The notes: a model not told the origin generated them from the sequence alone. DNA of 64,000 nt from Linyphia triangularis (GCA_963978545.1 OZ021724.1:24479933-24543932); one strand, 5' to 3'. Shown: positions 1 through 15,300, numbered from the stretch's first letter. Numbers and translations are program-made.

Positions 1-341
1 CGAAGTTAAGTTTTTTTGGTTGAGATCTGTACCTCATCTGTAATCTATTGTCTTTCTCTTGTATTTGGCCACAATACTTTTTTTTTAAGAAAATCAATTT
101 TTAACCTTCTTGTGGTAGCTGTATTTTCGGACTTGACTTGTACTAAAAATTAATTGCAACAATTTTTAAACTGAAATATTTTTTTCTAAAATCCAACTTT
201 TAAAATGAGCATCAATATATATTCCAAAATAACTTGATTGTTCTGAGTTATCATGAATATATCTGCCCTTAGTATTTTACATTACAATATAAACATTTGA
301 ATCTACTCTAACTTTTCATCTCTGTGTATTTTTTTATTCAG
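1..341. other. Intron of the CCDC66 gene, 3' part
   Basis: AT-rich sequence ending in the acceptor TTTTTTTATTCAG at 341. No exon or repeat was recognised. Confidence 0.6.
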
Positions 342-3300
342 TAATGATGTAGCAAAATCATCATCAGAGGAGTCATATCACCAACTCCAAGTGCCTTGTC
401 CCCTCGATGTTGTAATCTCCTGCCCCGCTTCCCTAAGTTGGTCGGGTCCTCAGACTGAGCTATCACCATCCAAACTATCTCCTCTCAGCAAAGTTGAGCA
501 GAAGCGACTTCAGTGGGAGAAGGAGAAAGGTAACATACAACATTTTATACAGGAAGTTTGTATATTACATTAAAGTGGCAATCATGACCTTGCTATTCTG
601 ACGTGTTGTTAACTTGGTGTGGTGCTATATCCGATCATAGCTTCATAGAATCCTACCTAATAGCGCCAAAATTACTGTCAAGACGTAGAATGCTCGCCTA
701 TCATATGAGAGAACTCCTGATCAATCTCTTGCTTGCCACTCTGCAGCCTGGTTTCAAAGTGTGATTGTGATAGGTATTCTCTCGTTCATTGTCAACTAAC
801 CAGGTGTTAGATTTTCAAATGTTCTCTATTTGAAGACACAAAGGGAGGATGGTTTTTTCTTAAAAGACATCCCAGAAGAAGTTCCTCTCCTGACACTTAA
901 CTATCAGTAATCCAGATCATGCTTAATATTGTTCCAGTGCAGTATAGTCTCTTGTTGCTCTTGTGCCAGAAAATTTCTAATACAATCAACCTAAATAATA
1001 GTTTACTGCTTAATAATGTCGATAAAAATTAATCAGTATTCAACTCCTACAGTTTAACCAAGCAAAGATTGCTTCTTGTAGGTCAATCTCTTTCCTTTTA
1101 TCTGGTGGCAGTAGAATTAGTGCTCTGGCCTCTCATGACAATTCTGTCTGGGTTAGGCATAGATGTTCATCATGGTTCAGAGTCTATGTTAAGCTGTGTG
1201 TACAAAAATAGGTTGTTGAGAGTTCAAATCGACTTCTTCCTATCTGATACATTGTGTTGTAATGTAATTGCTATTCTAATGTTACGGTTCAAACTCTTGA
1301 TTTTGGCTGTCTCTTTTTTATCAAACTTTTTTAAGCAAATTAAAGTATATGTTTTGACACCTTTATTTAGGGTTAGGTAACATTCTTTATTTCCACTTAA
1401 ACATGCATATAGCCAGAAATTTTAGGACTTGTTCATCAAATGTGACTTGGTAGCAAATGTTCAAAAATTAAAAAAGGTAAAATCTGTTAGTTTGAAAAGA
1501 AAATCTCTTTTTTTATGAGTACTATTTAAATTATTGTTGTGGTCTCCACCAATTGTTATAAAAATCTCTGGTAGACATGATAATGCATTTGATATTATAA
1601 ACTGGATACTTTTTCTTTTTGATTTTTTCTTTTAAATTATAATTTTAAAAGGGGGAACAAGCTTATTTTTGTAAAATAGATATCACACATCAAAGAAAAT
1701 GTTTTCTTAAGTAATTTTATTTGCTTTATTATGTATTTGAATAGAGTGTATCACTCCCTTCACAATTCTAAGATTTTTTACTTGTTGAAATAGCTTTGGT
1801 GTTTGACAGTAAAAATAGTTAAACAAGGTCTTACACAATCAAATTATTTTGCATTCATATAATGCTGTCTAATCTGAGGTCAATTGATTCTAATATAATA
1901 TTGAGAACCGTATCAACTGCTTCATAATATCCCAGATCATTATTTTCATGTATGCATTCATTATTTGCTACATACCAGTACATTGTTAAATGAAAATAAT
2001 CATGTTCTTTATCAAGAATTCCTTTAACTATATTTACAGGGTTCCCACGGTCATTGAAAGTCATTAAAAGTGCTTAATATTTTTTAACTTGTTTTCAAGG
2101 CCTTGACAATTCTTAGAGCTTCTTAAAAGTCCTTGAAAATGCTTAGAGGTCCTTAAAGTCCTTAATTTTTTAGGATGTTGCTCTGACTTGCTATACGCGC
2201 GTGACCGCCACTTATCCGCACCGTATTGGAAATCTCTGACATATTTGTATTACGCATGCATCAACTTGTAACTTTTTTGGTAGAGTGTACTTTATTAAAA
2301 AATTATATTTCGACATGAATCCTGAAAACAAATTTTCAAAGGTCCTTAAAAGTCATTGATTTTCATTCTATGATTTGAGTGGGAACCCTGATTTAGAAAA
2401 TTGTTAAACAAAAAATTTTCTTCCATATCACATCAGATATTTGTTTTCACTATTGTTTAAAAGTTCTCAAATTCTATTGCAGGGGTCACATTTCCTTAAA
2501 ATTGTACTTCATTTTTCGATAATTCCTTTAAAAAAAAAAAACATTCGAAAATTGCTTGATTTTCATTCAAAACCCGCGGAAAAAACAGACATTTCTCGAG
2601 GAGAGAATTTTTTCTGATATTTTAGTTTTTAATTATTCAATTTTTTAAAAAAATTTACAGTTTTTTGCCTGTATTGATACATGCTTTGAAAAGATTAACG
2701 CCTGGGAGTCTATGTCAGCTTTAAAAGGAAAATCTCTGAATTTTTTAGAAGTATCCCTAAAATTCCTACCTAATTTTTTTAGAAAACTCACTACATCCCC
2801 TGCTATTGTCTTATTTTTTAAAAGTATCTTTAAAAAAGTTTTTAATTACATATTAATTAAATATATGCTCTTATGTAATCTTGGGAGTTTGTAAGCAATT
2901 CATATTTTCTTTTCTTTCAGCTGAAATGATTGATTGGAATCCTTGGGGAAAGCCTGGTGCCGGTGCTCCAACCAAAAAAACTCAAATAGTTGCTCCCATT
3001 ACTCCAAGGGCAAACAATCAGGTATTTCTTGAGCAGAGTGATATTTTCATAATTCATTGTCTGTCTGCATTTAATTTATGTAGTCTACGTATTTATTTCA
3101 TAAATACATAAACTACTTTAATGACTTAAATCAGTTGTAATTCTTTAAAAAACTACTCATAAAACCCAATTGAACTTGTTTAAGTTAAACGATAATTTTG
3201 AAATGCCAAATTCACCTTATTTCAGTGAACAAGAATGAGTTGATAAAAAAAAACATGAGTTTGAATTTTGTCTTAGTATTGGCTAAAAGTTATATGCTGA

Positions 3301-6278
3301 ATATTGAAAACTTGACTAACTTTTTACACCTCTTTTTTAATTGATTCTTGTTTGATCTCGGTTGATTCTTATCATTATACTATAATTACTCACAATTTAA
3401 CAACATGACTAATGACTAGCTACGTGCAGAAAAAGTCATCTATATAGGAATTCTTAAGTAGATGTTCCCTTTTTTGAAATTATCCATTTATATATATTTG
3501 TATGCTAGCAAAATTGTACTGTTAAGGATTTAAAAGTACAAGGAATTGAATATTATTCTCCCAATTTCAAATGGCATTTTAAATCAGTACTTCTTATACA
3601 TATAAAATGAATGTACCTTAAAAGAAAAGATCTTCGACTGTTGAAAGCGTTAATGACTATTTTTTTAGACTTGTGTTACAGTGTATATTGTATTTGGTTT
3701 GGTTGATGTATTCCAAGTACTTCATCTAGTTGGTGGAAAGAAAGCTGCTTACTGAGTTTAGATTAAATTTGAGTACATACAATTTTAAATTTAACACAAA
3801 GTCAAATTGGATAATTTTAATATAAAAGGGAAAACTTGCGTTCAATTCCAACTACCGCTATAGCAGATATCTCTCAATATTGTAACATTATTGCAGAAAC
3901 AAACAGATATCTTGCAAAAATTGTGATCTGGTTCTTTATAATATCAGTTTAGCATTTCTCTGTTATAAAAGAAGTCTTTGTTAAATAATTTGGCAAACTA
4001 CATAAGTTTTCTGCTGAAAGAATTTGCGATCGTAAAGTTTCTTACAGAAACATCTTACAGTTTTGGTTCAGGGGCAACTACAAAATGTAAACATTCAAAC
4101 TATAACATTTTTTACATCATCTCTTTGTATTTCTGTGAGATTTTCAATATTTTCCCTCTTTCTAGCTTTTGATGGTCCATACTTCTGGGGCCATGCCTTT
4201 TCCCAGTTCTGTGCCTTCAGCCATTCCCAGTTGCCTTCCTTCTCCTAATTGCAGAGTTCTGCCCAATGCACTTGATCACAGTACATTCTTGCCCAACAAG
4301 AACTTTGCAAACTACAATTGTGTAGCTCAACCAATCAGGCCTGTTCCACCAGTTTTTAAAAGTTCCATAGCCTTTGGGGTGAGTGAAATTTTTATTAATA
4401 TTTGCTCGTTTAATAGATAGAATATTAAAATAAACTAACTTAGAATTATTATATGGCATACCAGCTTGAAGTTATCCAGAACTTAAAAAGCTAAGCTTCA
4501 ATTTTTTTTAACTACCTTACAAAAGGAGATATTTGCTTTTTTATTTTTATTATTATTATTATTTCAATTTAGTTTATGGTGCATTGATAAATTTCTTTTA
4601 CTTTTACCTCCTGTAAGTTAATTTTTTGCTGTGTCACTTATGAAGGAAGCAAGTGTGAAATATTATGAAAATATTTTGATGTAATATCTGTATACATCAG
4701 AAGTAAACTATCGTAAGTGTAATATTAAACCAATTGTACTTACAGTGGTTTACTTCTGAGGTACAGATACGAATAAAAAATTTTTTTAAAAAGGATTTCT
4801 ACTTAAACTGTTCTGAAATCTTAGATGATCTTGAAAGATTAAAAAATTTTAAAATCATATGAAGTTTCAGAACAGTTTTTAGGGGTCTATGGAGAAGGGA
4901 ATGTGGGTCCGTTTAAGGACCCTTCACAATATTCCATAACCAACAAAAGGACCCTTCACAAAATTCTATAACCAAGAAAAGGACCCTTCACAAAATTCCC
5001 TGTCCAAAAAACGGACCTTTCATAACATTCCATGTAAAAAAAAATGGAACCTTCATAACATTTCCAGTTCGAAAATGCAAATTCCAAAATCGCAAAGTTT
5101 GTTTTATGCCAAACAGAGAAATCAGCCCATATGCTCATATGTTTGTTTCAAGGAAGTGGCGTCATGGACGCCAAACCATATGCTCAAAATATATAAAATT
5201 GGAATTTTCTACAAAATTAATTTTTTGCCCACAAAACTAGAACCCTGTAAAAAAAAAATTGGATAGACCCCTGGTTTTAGTAGAAATAAGTTTGTAATTA
5301 ATAAATACCCCAAAATTAAATAAGAAGAAAAAAAGCTTTCAATTTGCTAATTTACCTCAAGTTCATTTAAAGTATATATTTATTTCGTGTGGTTTAATTT
5401 TTGTATCTTTTGTGAGATTTCCTTAGTATGCAATTTTTTTTGTTATTATTATCATAAGCAAGAAGTAAGTAGAGCACATATTTTTTTTTCGTATATAAAA
5501 CCTGATTGTGCAGGCAGGGATTTAATAGACATAATAAATGTTTATAATCTTGTTGGCAATGTGTATAAATCAATTATTTTTCAAACTTGATATCTCCATG
5601 TTGTTTAAAATATTAAAACCTTTCTTTAAGGAATGCACATTGAGTAAAAAAATTAATTTAGTTCTTTCTGTATGTTTGATTTAAACTAAAGTGCATTCTT
5701 TTATTTTTATGAATATTTACAGAATGGAGATAGTGATTCAACTGACTACTTTAAAAGACAGCAGTGGCTTAGAGAATTAGGTAAACAAACCTACTTCATA
5801 ATTACCCTTTTTTAATTCATTACTCTCAAATAAATGAATAAGACAAACTATTAAGTTTTCTATAATAGTAAACATTTTTAGTTATTTGGTAGCTAGCAAA
5901 ATGTTAGTATGTTTTTAGAAAAGACTTATTTGCTCAGAAATTTATTCAGATATTATATCATATTTTATCAGATATGAAGATATTTTAAAAGTTGTTAATT
6001 TGTTTTATTCTGGATTCACTCCAAGTAAACCAATTTTTTCCCTGTAACTTATCATTTGACTCATACTCTACAAATTAAAAAGTGTATTTTTAGATTTATT
6101 TTATTTATATCAAAGAAATTATTGTAACTTAAAAGAAGTATTCTTATACTTTTAACTAACAAAAAGAAAAGTGTTAAAAATTAGCATTGATGGGTGAGAT
6201 GGTGAAGTACTACAGGAACATCTTAAATTTGAAAAACTCTATTAGGAGAATATTCAGTAATCTTGTGTAAGAAAATTC

Positions 6279-6316
<38 letters not shown>

Positions 6317-9300
6317 TGAAATCAAAAATTAAATTAAAAATGTGTATACAAAGTTAATAAAATTAATGCAACAAATGATAAAATTTAATGTACCCATTAA
6401 TTAAATTGATCTTTTCTTAAACTAGCTTTTTATGTTTTTTCCTTAGTCTTGTTTAAGTAAAAACTGACTTATTAATTGTGATGGTATTAGATTTTCAAAG
6501 AGAAGAACACAGGCGATATCAGGATCAAATTCAAATGTCTGATCCTCATTGGATGAATAAGGAAGACACTGAGAGTCTGTCTGTCTCAGTTGATGGTACA
6601 GTATTGCCTGGGGCTGCTGACCATCACAAACGGTAAGCAGTTGATAGAGAAATAAAAAAGATATTGTTTTATCTCATTACACATCACATTAAAATTTATC
6701 TCTTATCATTATTCACAGCCCAAGTATCACATATATAACTTATTTATTTGTTGGAAGACAAATTCAAACTTTTTATAGCAAAGCTCTTGGGTAACCTATG
6801 ATAGAAAATTATTGATGTATGATGTGGATATATTGTGAATCTAATATTATGACAAATAAACAGTTAAATTCAAAGCTAACTTTCCCTTTGAAGCTTAAAA
6901 AAATAAATAAATATATATATATATGTTTTAGCTAGGGGTATCTAGGGGGATGAATTGTGACAAGAATGAGGCAGTTTGGCTTTGCATCGTTCTTTTAATG
7001 AACGAATAAGAGAGTTACAAAGGCTGTTAAGCCTTGATTAAAGATTTCGCGTGCATCCGAAGAGGTCCTCGCAGCATCTGAAGTCTGAATCTTAGTCCGA
7101 ATCCGAATGAGTTCTCGGCATCTGCGCTGCTGTTATAAAGCTCGGTGACGCTGCTGTTTACTGATTGAGTGTTATACAACATATATATATATATATTACC
7201 AAAATTTGCAGGCATAACTACAATGTACCTTTTCTATTTATTAATAGCTAAAATGAATTATAGACAAACCTGTTTGAAAAAACTTATTGGTAGTAACAGT
7301 TATTGAAAAGTACTGTAAACATATCATTGATATATTTAACTTTCAATTTACGAACTTTGATTTTTTTAAAATTTTTGTTAAAATTGTGTGCATTAATGTT
7401 GCCATGTGTAATTAAAATTTGTTTTAAAGCGATATTTCTAGTGATATTATGATCAAGAAAATATTGCATTTGGTCTATGCAGCCCTTTAAATTTTTATTA
7501 AATTATTTTAAAGCATCTGTAAAAGTTTGTAAAATTCATATTATTCCAACATAACATGGAAAACCCTACATCCAACTTTTTAAACTTTCTATTCTACTTT
7601 AATATTTTCTATCTCATTAAAAAGTCTTAAATACAATGCAATAAAATCAATTCAATGACTTAAAAATTATGTATTTTGCATTTTTAAAACGTTGGATATA
7701 ATGCCTTTAAAATTATAAAAGCAGTATACTGCTTTACTAAGCAACGAAGTCGTATCTGCAACTGAGATCTAAATAAGAAAGGACAGTTTAAAGGTTAACA
7801 ATTTTATGTAGTTGATGCTAACTTATTGATTAAGGGGCTTGGTACCCCTTTTTTTTCACAAAAAATATAAATTTTCAATTTTTTGCATGCTTTTAATCTT
7901 TAAAATCTTCTCCTTATTATGGCAAGTTTTTGAGCTGGTCTGATAACTGCAATTGCAGAAAAACGATATATTTATGGACAATTTTGCATTGCTGCAATGG
8001 CACCTTTGATGTTTCGAACGCCTTTTTCTCAGTTTGTGATTTTTGATATTCTCACCTTACTCAAAATGCTAAGACTTCAGCAAATACGAACGAAACGACT
8101 TGAATTTTTTTTGTGTCATTCTTAATATCTATTTGACAAAAATAGGCATAGATTTTTGAATAAAATAAAAACTTTTTTTCACAAATTTAAATATTGAAAA
8201 ATACCGTTTGTTACGCTTTCTTTACATATAAGTACAGTAATTATCGAATATTTTTTAATTAATACAGTTTTTCTCGAAAACTATTTTACTCATTCTAAAT
8301 CCGATACCTAAAAAGTTAGAGTATATTACTAGGAATTTTTTTTTAAAAAACCAGTTAAAAATATTGAAAAATCAAAAAGAAGATAGAATTTTAAATTTGA
8401 TTAATTTTTGGAAAATTTAGAGCACTATGTGAACTTTTTTTTTAAATTAAATTTAGTTTTTACTTAGTAATACTTTCAAATATGTAAAAATTATAATTTT
8501 AAAAGCTTAAATAAAAAAAAAAGTTTGAAGAGTACTAAGTCCCCTTAACTTATTAACTTTTTGATATTTCGTGTGCAGATACTACCATTAAACTTCACCA
8601 TTATCTAAAACAACTTAGTAGTATTGTAAAGATCAGTTTGAAGGCAGATACTACCTCTTTGCTTAGCTCTGCAATAAAGTGCACTGGTAAAGACAATGAA
8701 ACCTCTTCAACTCACATTAATCTCTCCTCATTCTAGTAACTACACGCGTGGGGGAGGATTCATGCTGGACCCTGTGTCAGCTGCTCTGGCAGAGGAGCGA
8801 AGAAGCAAAGCTCAGGAATACCAGCGAGAGATACGCCTGCAGATGGAGGAGAAGCAGCGGAGGATGCTGGAAGAGAGAGAGAGGAAAAAGATGGAGGAGG
8901 AGGCAGAAGAACGGAGGTTGCAGGCCGAGAGAGCACGCCTTCAGGCAGAGTATGAGGAGGAGCAGGCCAGGATCAGGAATAAGGTGGTAAGTTAAGGTTA
9001 AGATGTTAATTGGGGAGTTCTGTTGTCCTAAGCAAGATGTATAATTTCTGTCGACCTATTTCTATAGGTTCCTTATATCATTGTTTACCACATCTGCCAA
9101 AAGTATTTAGAATGAAATTCATACAATCATTGATCATAACTAATATATTTTTCTTCACATAAATTTTGTATGTCTAACAAACTTGCATAAAGTTATTGCT
9201 TGCTTAAAGTTATAGTGTATAAAATTATGAATTTCAAATCAACCCCTTTAAATCAACAACATTTTATGCATATCAGATACCATATTTCTTAATATCTACA

Positions 9301-12300
9301 CTAACTCTGAAGATTCAAAATAAAGAAATTATTTCACACCTATGAGATGCAATTTTATTAAATGCATATTGCTATGAATTTTCCAAGGAAATGATAACAC
9401 ACCTTTACAAAATATAACTGATTATTTATTCTTCTTAAATGCTCTTTGCACAACAGTTCACTATCCAGCTTTGAATGAAAGAAAGAAGCCTTGATTCACA
9501 CAGTGATGATTAAGACTCCGCAATAAGCACAGAGTTCCTTCCAAAACAGCTTTAAATTTGTAATTAAGACAAATGCCACTTCCGTGCATCATTTTATCTT
9601 GTGCCAACTTCTCAGAAAGAACAATCAATCCATCAGCATGCACATGAAAGATCACAAAATTTCTTGATTACCACTTACCCACTGCCAACAACAAAATAAA
9701 TAAATTTAAGAAAGTAGTACTTTAAAAAGAAATAAATACACTAGTTAGAATTAGATACAGGAAAATTGCATAACAATCTTTAAGTTAACGTTGATAATAA
9801 TAACTTCACAAAGGTAAAAAGTACTTTGGCTGAAATTTTATTATTACAAATCTAAATTTTCTTTATAATAAAAAAAATAAGAGTCATAATTAAATTTTTT
9901 TGATTTTAACCAACATTAAAATTTCTTTCCATGTGAAAAACTTTATGCAGTATTTTTTTAAAAAACAGGAGAGTATTTATCCATAAACTCTCAAATGTCT
10001 GCAATTTTATAATTCAACACTTATTATTGGCTTTTTAAAACTATCTTTAGGTTTCTTATTTGAAGGTTTAAGTGTATGAAGAAGGTATGTAACAAAAATC
10101 AGTTTTTGAGGTACTTCCTAAATTATTTACTTTTGTATTCTTTTATATGTAACATGCAGTTTTCCTTAATCAAAATAAATGTCACTAACCAGCTTAGAGA
10201 TCCAAGTTAAGTATCAGAAGTTAGCCTAAAACACACCTCAGAATTCACTTGCAAAAATTCGGATTTTTAAAAAATTATCTCAATTACCATTAGAAAAATT
10301 TCAATCTAATTCACATTGAATGATGTGAAGTGCATCGTCATGTGAGCAAATTTTAATTTTCTCCCATTCGGCTGACAGGAAATGGAAGAACGGAAGCATC
10401 AAGCTCTAGTCTCCGCTGTACAACAAGCACAAGTCCAAGCGGAAATGGAAAAGAAGTCTAGAAAAATTCAGAAATTGCTTCCCAAACCACCTGAAAGTCA
10501 AGACACTTCAGCCTCACCTATACACAGAACCAAAGATCAAGCAGATGTCACTTCCTTGTCAAGTAATCTGGACTCAAACCTAAGGATTGAAAGCAATCTA
10601 AATGGTAACATTCAAGATAGGATGTTTGTGTTGAGATTAAATATTTTAATATGTTTAAGTAAATTAACAAAGTCATTTTAGTATTTCTTTCTAGTTATGT
10701 AAATGGTAATTTGTATTGTGATTGTGTAGCATGTGTGTTACAATATATGATTGCTATAATTTAAAATTATTAAAATATTCTTTGGCTCGATTTTAATTTT
10801 TAATGTCTGAATTTCAAGATGGGTGTAGTTAAACTATGCTTGTATAGTCTTATCTAGAGCAAGTTCTAAAAATCATATCTCTTCAAATTTGGAATATATG
10901 CCATTTATAAGACTTGAGAAAATTATATATGTAAAGAAACAATCACTAGATTACATTTTTGGCTGTCAAATGAAAACACTGCACTTTAAGGACTTATGGA
11001 AGTTAACTTTGGCAGATCAAACTTTATAGAGAAATTTGTAAGTTTTAGGCCAGTAAGAAAGCACTATAAAGTTTTGAATATTTGTTGTTCTTAACTTATA
11101 ACATTCTGACTTTCCATTTTCAAAATTTTATTTCAAGTGTCACTTTATTTAATAACACACATTCTTAAATTATGCATTTAGTATCGCAGAATAATTTAAT
11201 ATATCTCTAGTCTTTTAGTATATTGTATGCCTTCTTTATATTTTCTGATTTGTTTTAGATCATAACTTGCAAGTAAATTCTTAATCTATAATTTTGTTAA
11301 TGCAATATTTTTTGCAATTAAAAATCCACATTTCTAGTGTGCATAATAGTGGCATTGCATCATTATCATAGGTAATAATAAATCTCTTTCAGCAAGATAA
11401 CATTATAGCAATGTATTTAGGAAGCTTTGTTTTACTTGCAATTATGATCTGATGATTTATACAAAACTGTTAGCATTTTTAATATGTGATAATAATAAAT
11501 ATTTACTTTAGAATACAGAAAATTAGCCAGTAGGAATTTAAAATTTTGTTGCCAAGATTTCACAAAAAGTTCTGCTACAGGTTTTTACAAAGTATATAAT
11601 ATCTATGCCTTGTTTGATGTTTTGTTGAAAAACTTGATAAAATATGTGTTCTAATGTTCTTTTTTTTACAGACACCAATCACCCACCCATCGAACCCACC
11701 GTTCGAAGGATCCCTCAGCCTGAATGTTCTCCAGTGACGGAATCTGATTGCGAATCTAAAGACAAAAAGGAATTGGGAATTCAAACAGTGCCAATATCAG
11801 AGAATGAGAAGAGCTCTGTTTATGTTGTGGACAGAGTACTGACTCCCTCTATATTCAGAGTCAGAGCGAGAGCTGGGAACGGAAGGGAATTCGGAACGCA
11901 GACTGATATCCACTATGGGAAGTATTCTGCAGAAGATGCTGAATCAACTGAAAGGTTGGTGGGAATTTTCTAGTTGAATTTTTTATGGGTTTTTGTTTAA
12001 ACATGTGTATTGTGTAAATACTTTTTAGTTTTAATTTGTATTACTGAAAATGTTTATTGTTCTTTAATTTTGTTATCTGTGTTATAAGTTTTTAAAAATT
12101 TACTTTTTGCATAAAAGTTTTTAAAACATTAATCACAAGCATAAAGTTGACTTTAAGCAATAATTGTTCTTATATATTTCATACTTTGAAATTCCTTGAT
12201 GAAATAATGATATGATAGTTAAATCTCATCTCTATAAGCAATCTGTATTGCTATCTGAATTGTTACTTGGTATTTGTAACTATTCATTTTTCTAATTTGA

Positions 12301-15300
12301 ATCTATTATCTATTAAATGTCTGTTTGAAGTTATTTATTTAAAAATTTAATTTTTCAAATAAAAATTCTCAAAACCTCAGTCAAAGTTAACTTTATAAAA
12401 TAAATGTTTTTAAATATTTAATGACACCATTTTAAAAAAAGTTATTTTTCAGATGTTTTGTTATATCCTAAATTTAATTCTTCTTCCACTCAATAGCAAA
12501 TCTAATTTCATTAATATTGAAATTAACTCATATCACATTTCAGTAACATGATGACATGACATTACATTATAACATAGCTCAGGGGTCGCAGACGTCCTAT
12601 ATGTCCTATAAATCCTATATTTTTTTAAAAATCGGGAAAAACGTCCTATATTGTCCTATATTTTTTAATTGTCCTATATTTCTATGTTGATTCGACCTAT
12701 ATTTTCTTCAAATTCGTAATAACGGCGCCGTTCGTTGTGATTTTTTGTATTTCGGATTCTTTGCCGCGATCGTAAGTGAAAGAGACCTGAGCAATGTTTG
12801 TAAGCGGCTGCGTCTTATTACTTGTAACATCACGTGCTGCACAACCTACAACTCAATTCAACTGGACCGCGAGAGTTGTGAAGTGTAAACAAGAGAGCTT
12901 TTTCATAGCGCGCGGGCTTGAATTTCTGATCTGTTTTCTCCTCCAATATTGTAAATTAATTGGTAGTAGTGCAGCAAGATAGCGAAAAAGAAAGATATGC
13001 AGAAACAAAACTCTGCCTCGGGAACAACGGATAAAAACAACTTGCAGGACTGAAAGAACGACATTTCGAGTGCTCAGTCAGTAATTGATGTCAGGAAACA
13101 AAAGGGTTAAGATTTACTGTACAGTGTCGGATAGCGATATTTAAAAAAAAGTCACAAACATTGAAAATCACGTCAAAACTTTGTGTTGTCCAAGTGCCGA
13201 AAAACCAAGTCAACGGGTTGCCACATTCAGCGCTAAATCGCCCACTCTCCGCCGCCAATCCATCCGACACCAAATATTTAATCTGAACCAATAAAAGACT
13301 GCAAAGGTAACAGGGGTTAAGATTTACTTTACGGTCCTCCTTGCGACTTTTTGAAAGTTGGCGATTCGACGCCGATTGTGTTTAGACGTCATTTTGGATT
13401 TCGCGGCACAGCCTTTTGATGCCATTTTCAATTTGGCAATTTTTTTTTATAAAAAAGTCACCAAAGGGGATCGTACAGTTGATCTTAACCTAAACAGGAA
13501 ATGGGGATAAAAAGAAAATACTTTTAAAGAAATTGGGGCAGTTATAAGCACTTATAGATGCTGGAAGACTCAAGATTGCAAATAATGTAATTAATAAAAC
13601 TTATTTATTGATGAAGGGTGTGTGTGGAATATTGAGGTAATAACGAATAAATTATGATATATTCAGGATCAGGCGATTCTTGTTTTAATGGCGTGTTTTC
13701 TATTCTCTTAAATTCAGTATAATTAGGTTTAAAGGGAGACGGTTATTTTCTAAGTATTTGATTATAGATATTCCTCTCTTAAAAAGGATAATTTATGTTA
13801 ATTGGTACTGTGTGAAAGTCCTCCTAAGTTCGTCTTGTATGTTCATTTCAATAACGTTTTATTTAAAGTTTTAATTAATAAAATATGTAACGAGTTAGTT
13901 TTAAAGTTCAGTAGAGACTGTGGGCAGTTATTTGAGGTTTTATATTGTCCTATATTTTTTTTGTAAAAATCCTATATATTTTTATTTTGTCACTTTGACC
14001 CCTGATAGCTTGACTGTATGTGTATAACTTTATATGATAATGACTTGATAACATAACAAACATTTCCCTCTTATCACCTTAATATTTACATAAAATCCCA
14101 TTAGTACAAAACAAATATATATATGATTGCATACTATGTGATTATATAATTGTGTTTAATTGTGCGATTCTGTTAAAAAAAAATCGTGTGCATTTTATGT
14201 TCCTTGCAGCAACACAAGCTCATTTCACAGCCCCGTTGCAAAACGTCTTGTACGCGTTCAACACAGCAAACCCTACAAAGCTCAGCGAAGGCCAACTCTC
14301 TGCAACAATGAAAACATTCCTGTCAACGAGAGGCCAAAATGGGGAGTGAACCAACCCTCAAAGTCTTATGTGAGGATGACAGATCGCGATCCACATTTCT
14401 CAAAACGGAAGAAAATGCAGGAGCTAAGGAAACAGCATTGGGCCAGAGAGCTAGCTGCTCAAAAGGCGACTGAATCTTCGAGAAAGTCTGTGCTATCTTA
14501 TCCTAGTTTAAGGGGGAGGAGAGCAGCTAGTAGTTCTGATTGTACGCTAGGTTACAGTAGCTCTGAGTTTGAGACAAGGTATGTTTATACTTGGTGTATA
14601 TGTTTGTTGATATTTTGTTGTGTGTGATGTATTGTATAGTGTGGATTTAGGGATATAATGATTCTTTTTTACTCTTAGCTACTGTCTAAACCTTTTAATT
14701 TATGCAGTTCACTGTGATGGAAAACGTGTTTATAAGATAATAAAAATCTGATTTCTTTTTAAGCCCTTTATATTAACTTTGATTTTGAGTGTTTGTGACA
14801 GAAAAATCTTCAGATGGCTAATTATCCATTTACTGTCTTCTAATCAAACTAAAACTTGGCAGATAGACTCATTGTCGATGACACATTCAATCATGTTTTG
14901 GGTCTGTCACTGGAAGGCTGCTTTTACACCTTCTTTTATTGATGCTCCAAGAAGATTTGTCGTTGGTCTACTTGTCATCATCCCATTGAGTTGAAACTTG
15001 GCAAATAAATTGATAGTTGATAACATTCTATCAAGTTTTGGAGCTGTCACTAAAAGGCTGATCTGATTATACGCATGCTTCTGTTGACACTTCTGAGAAC
15101 TTATTTAATTTACCTCTTGCTGTCATCAAATCAAGCTAAAACTTAAACAATAAACTAGCAAAAAAAAAAAAAAAAAAAAGAAGAAAAGAAAATTAAGTTA
15201 GTCAATGGCATAGAATCAATAGTTTTCTTTGTAATGGTCAAACACTATGAAAACTCTAATCTGAGCTGAAATTCACTCAAATAAGTTGCAATTGCACATA

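Larger units (their letters stand above)
530..2920. other. CCDC66 intron with a decayed SINE and a hAT-like MITE
   Basis: Donor GTAACA at 530, acceptor TTTCTTTCAG ending at 2920. It holds a SINE relic (about 1102-1215) and the element at 2037-2390. Nothing was recognised in the rest. Confidence 0.6.
4379..5722. other. CCDC66 intron with a MITE carrying tandem repeats
   Basis: Donor GTGAGT, acceptor TTTACAG. It holds the element at 4880-5273. Nothing was recognised in the remainder. Confidence 0.6.

Noticed and set aside
4917..5075. CRISPR-like array
   Set aside because: The 32-bp units are back to back with no spacers and lie inside a transposon in a eukaryotic intron.
9461..9655. 64-codon antisense frame in a CCDC66 intron with fairly even composition
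   Set aside because: No match to any family I know, no splice-compatible neighbours and no repeat copy here. Left unannotated.
13091..13291. 66-codon antisense frame
   Set aside because: It lies in the interior of the 12580-14004 element, with no motif or start context. GC-richer DNA alone explains the open frame.
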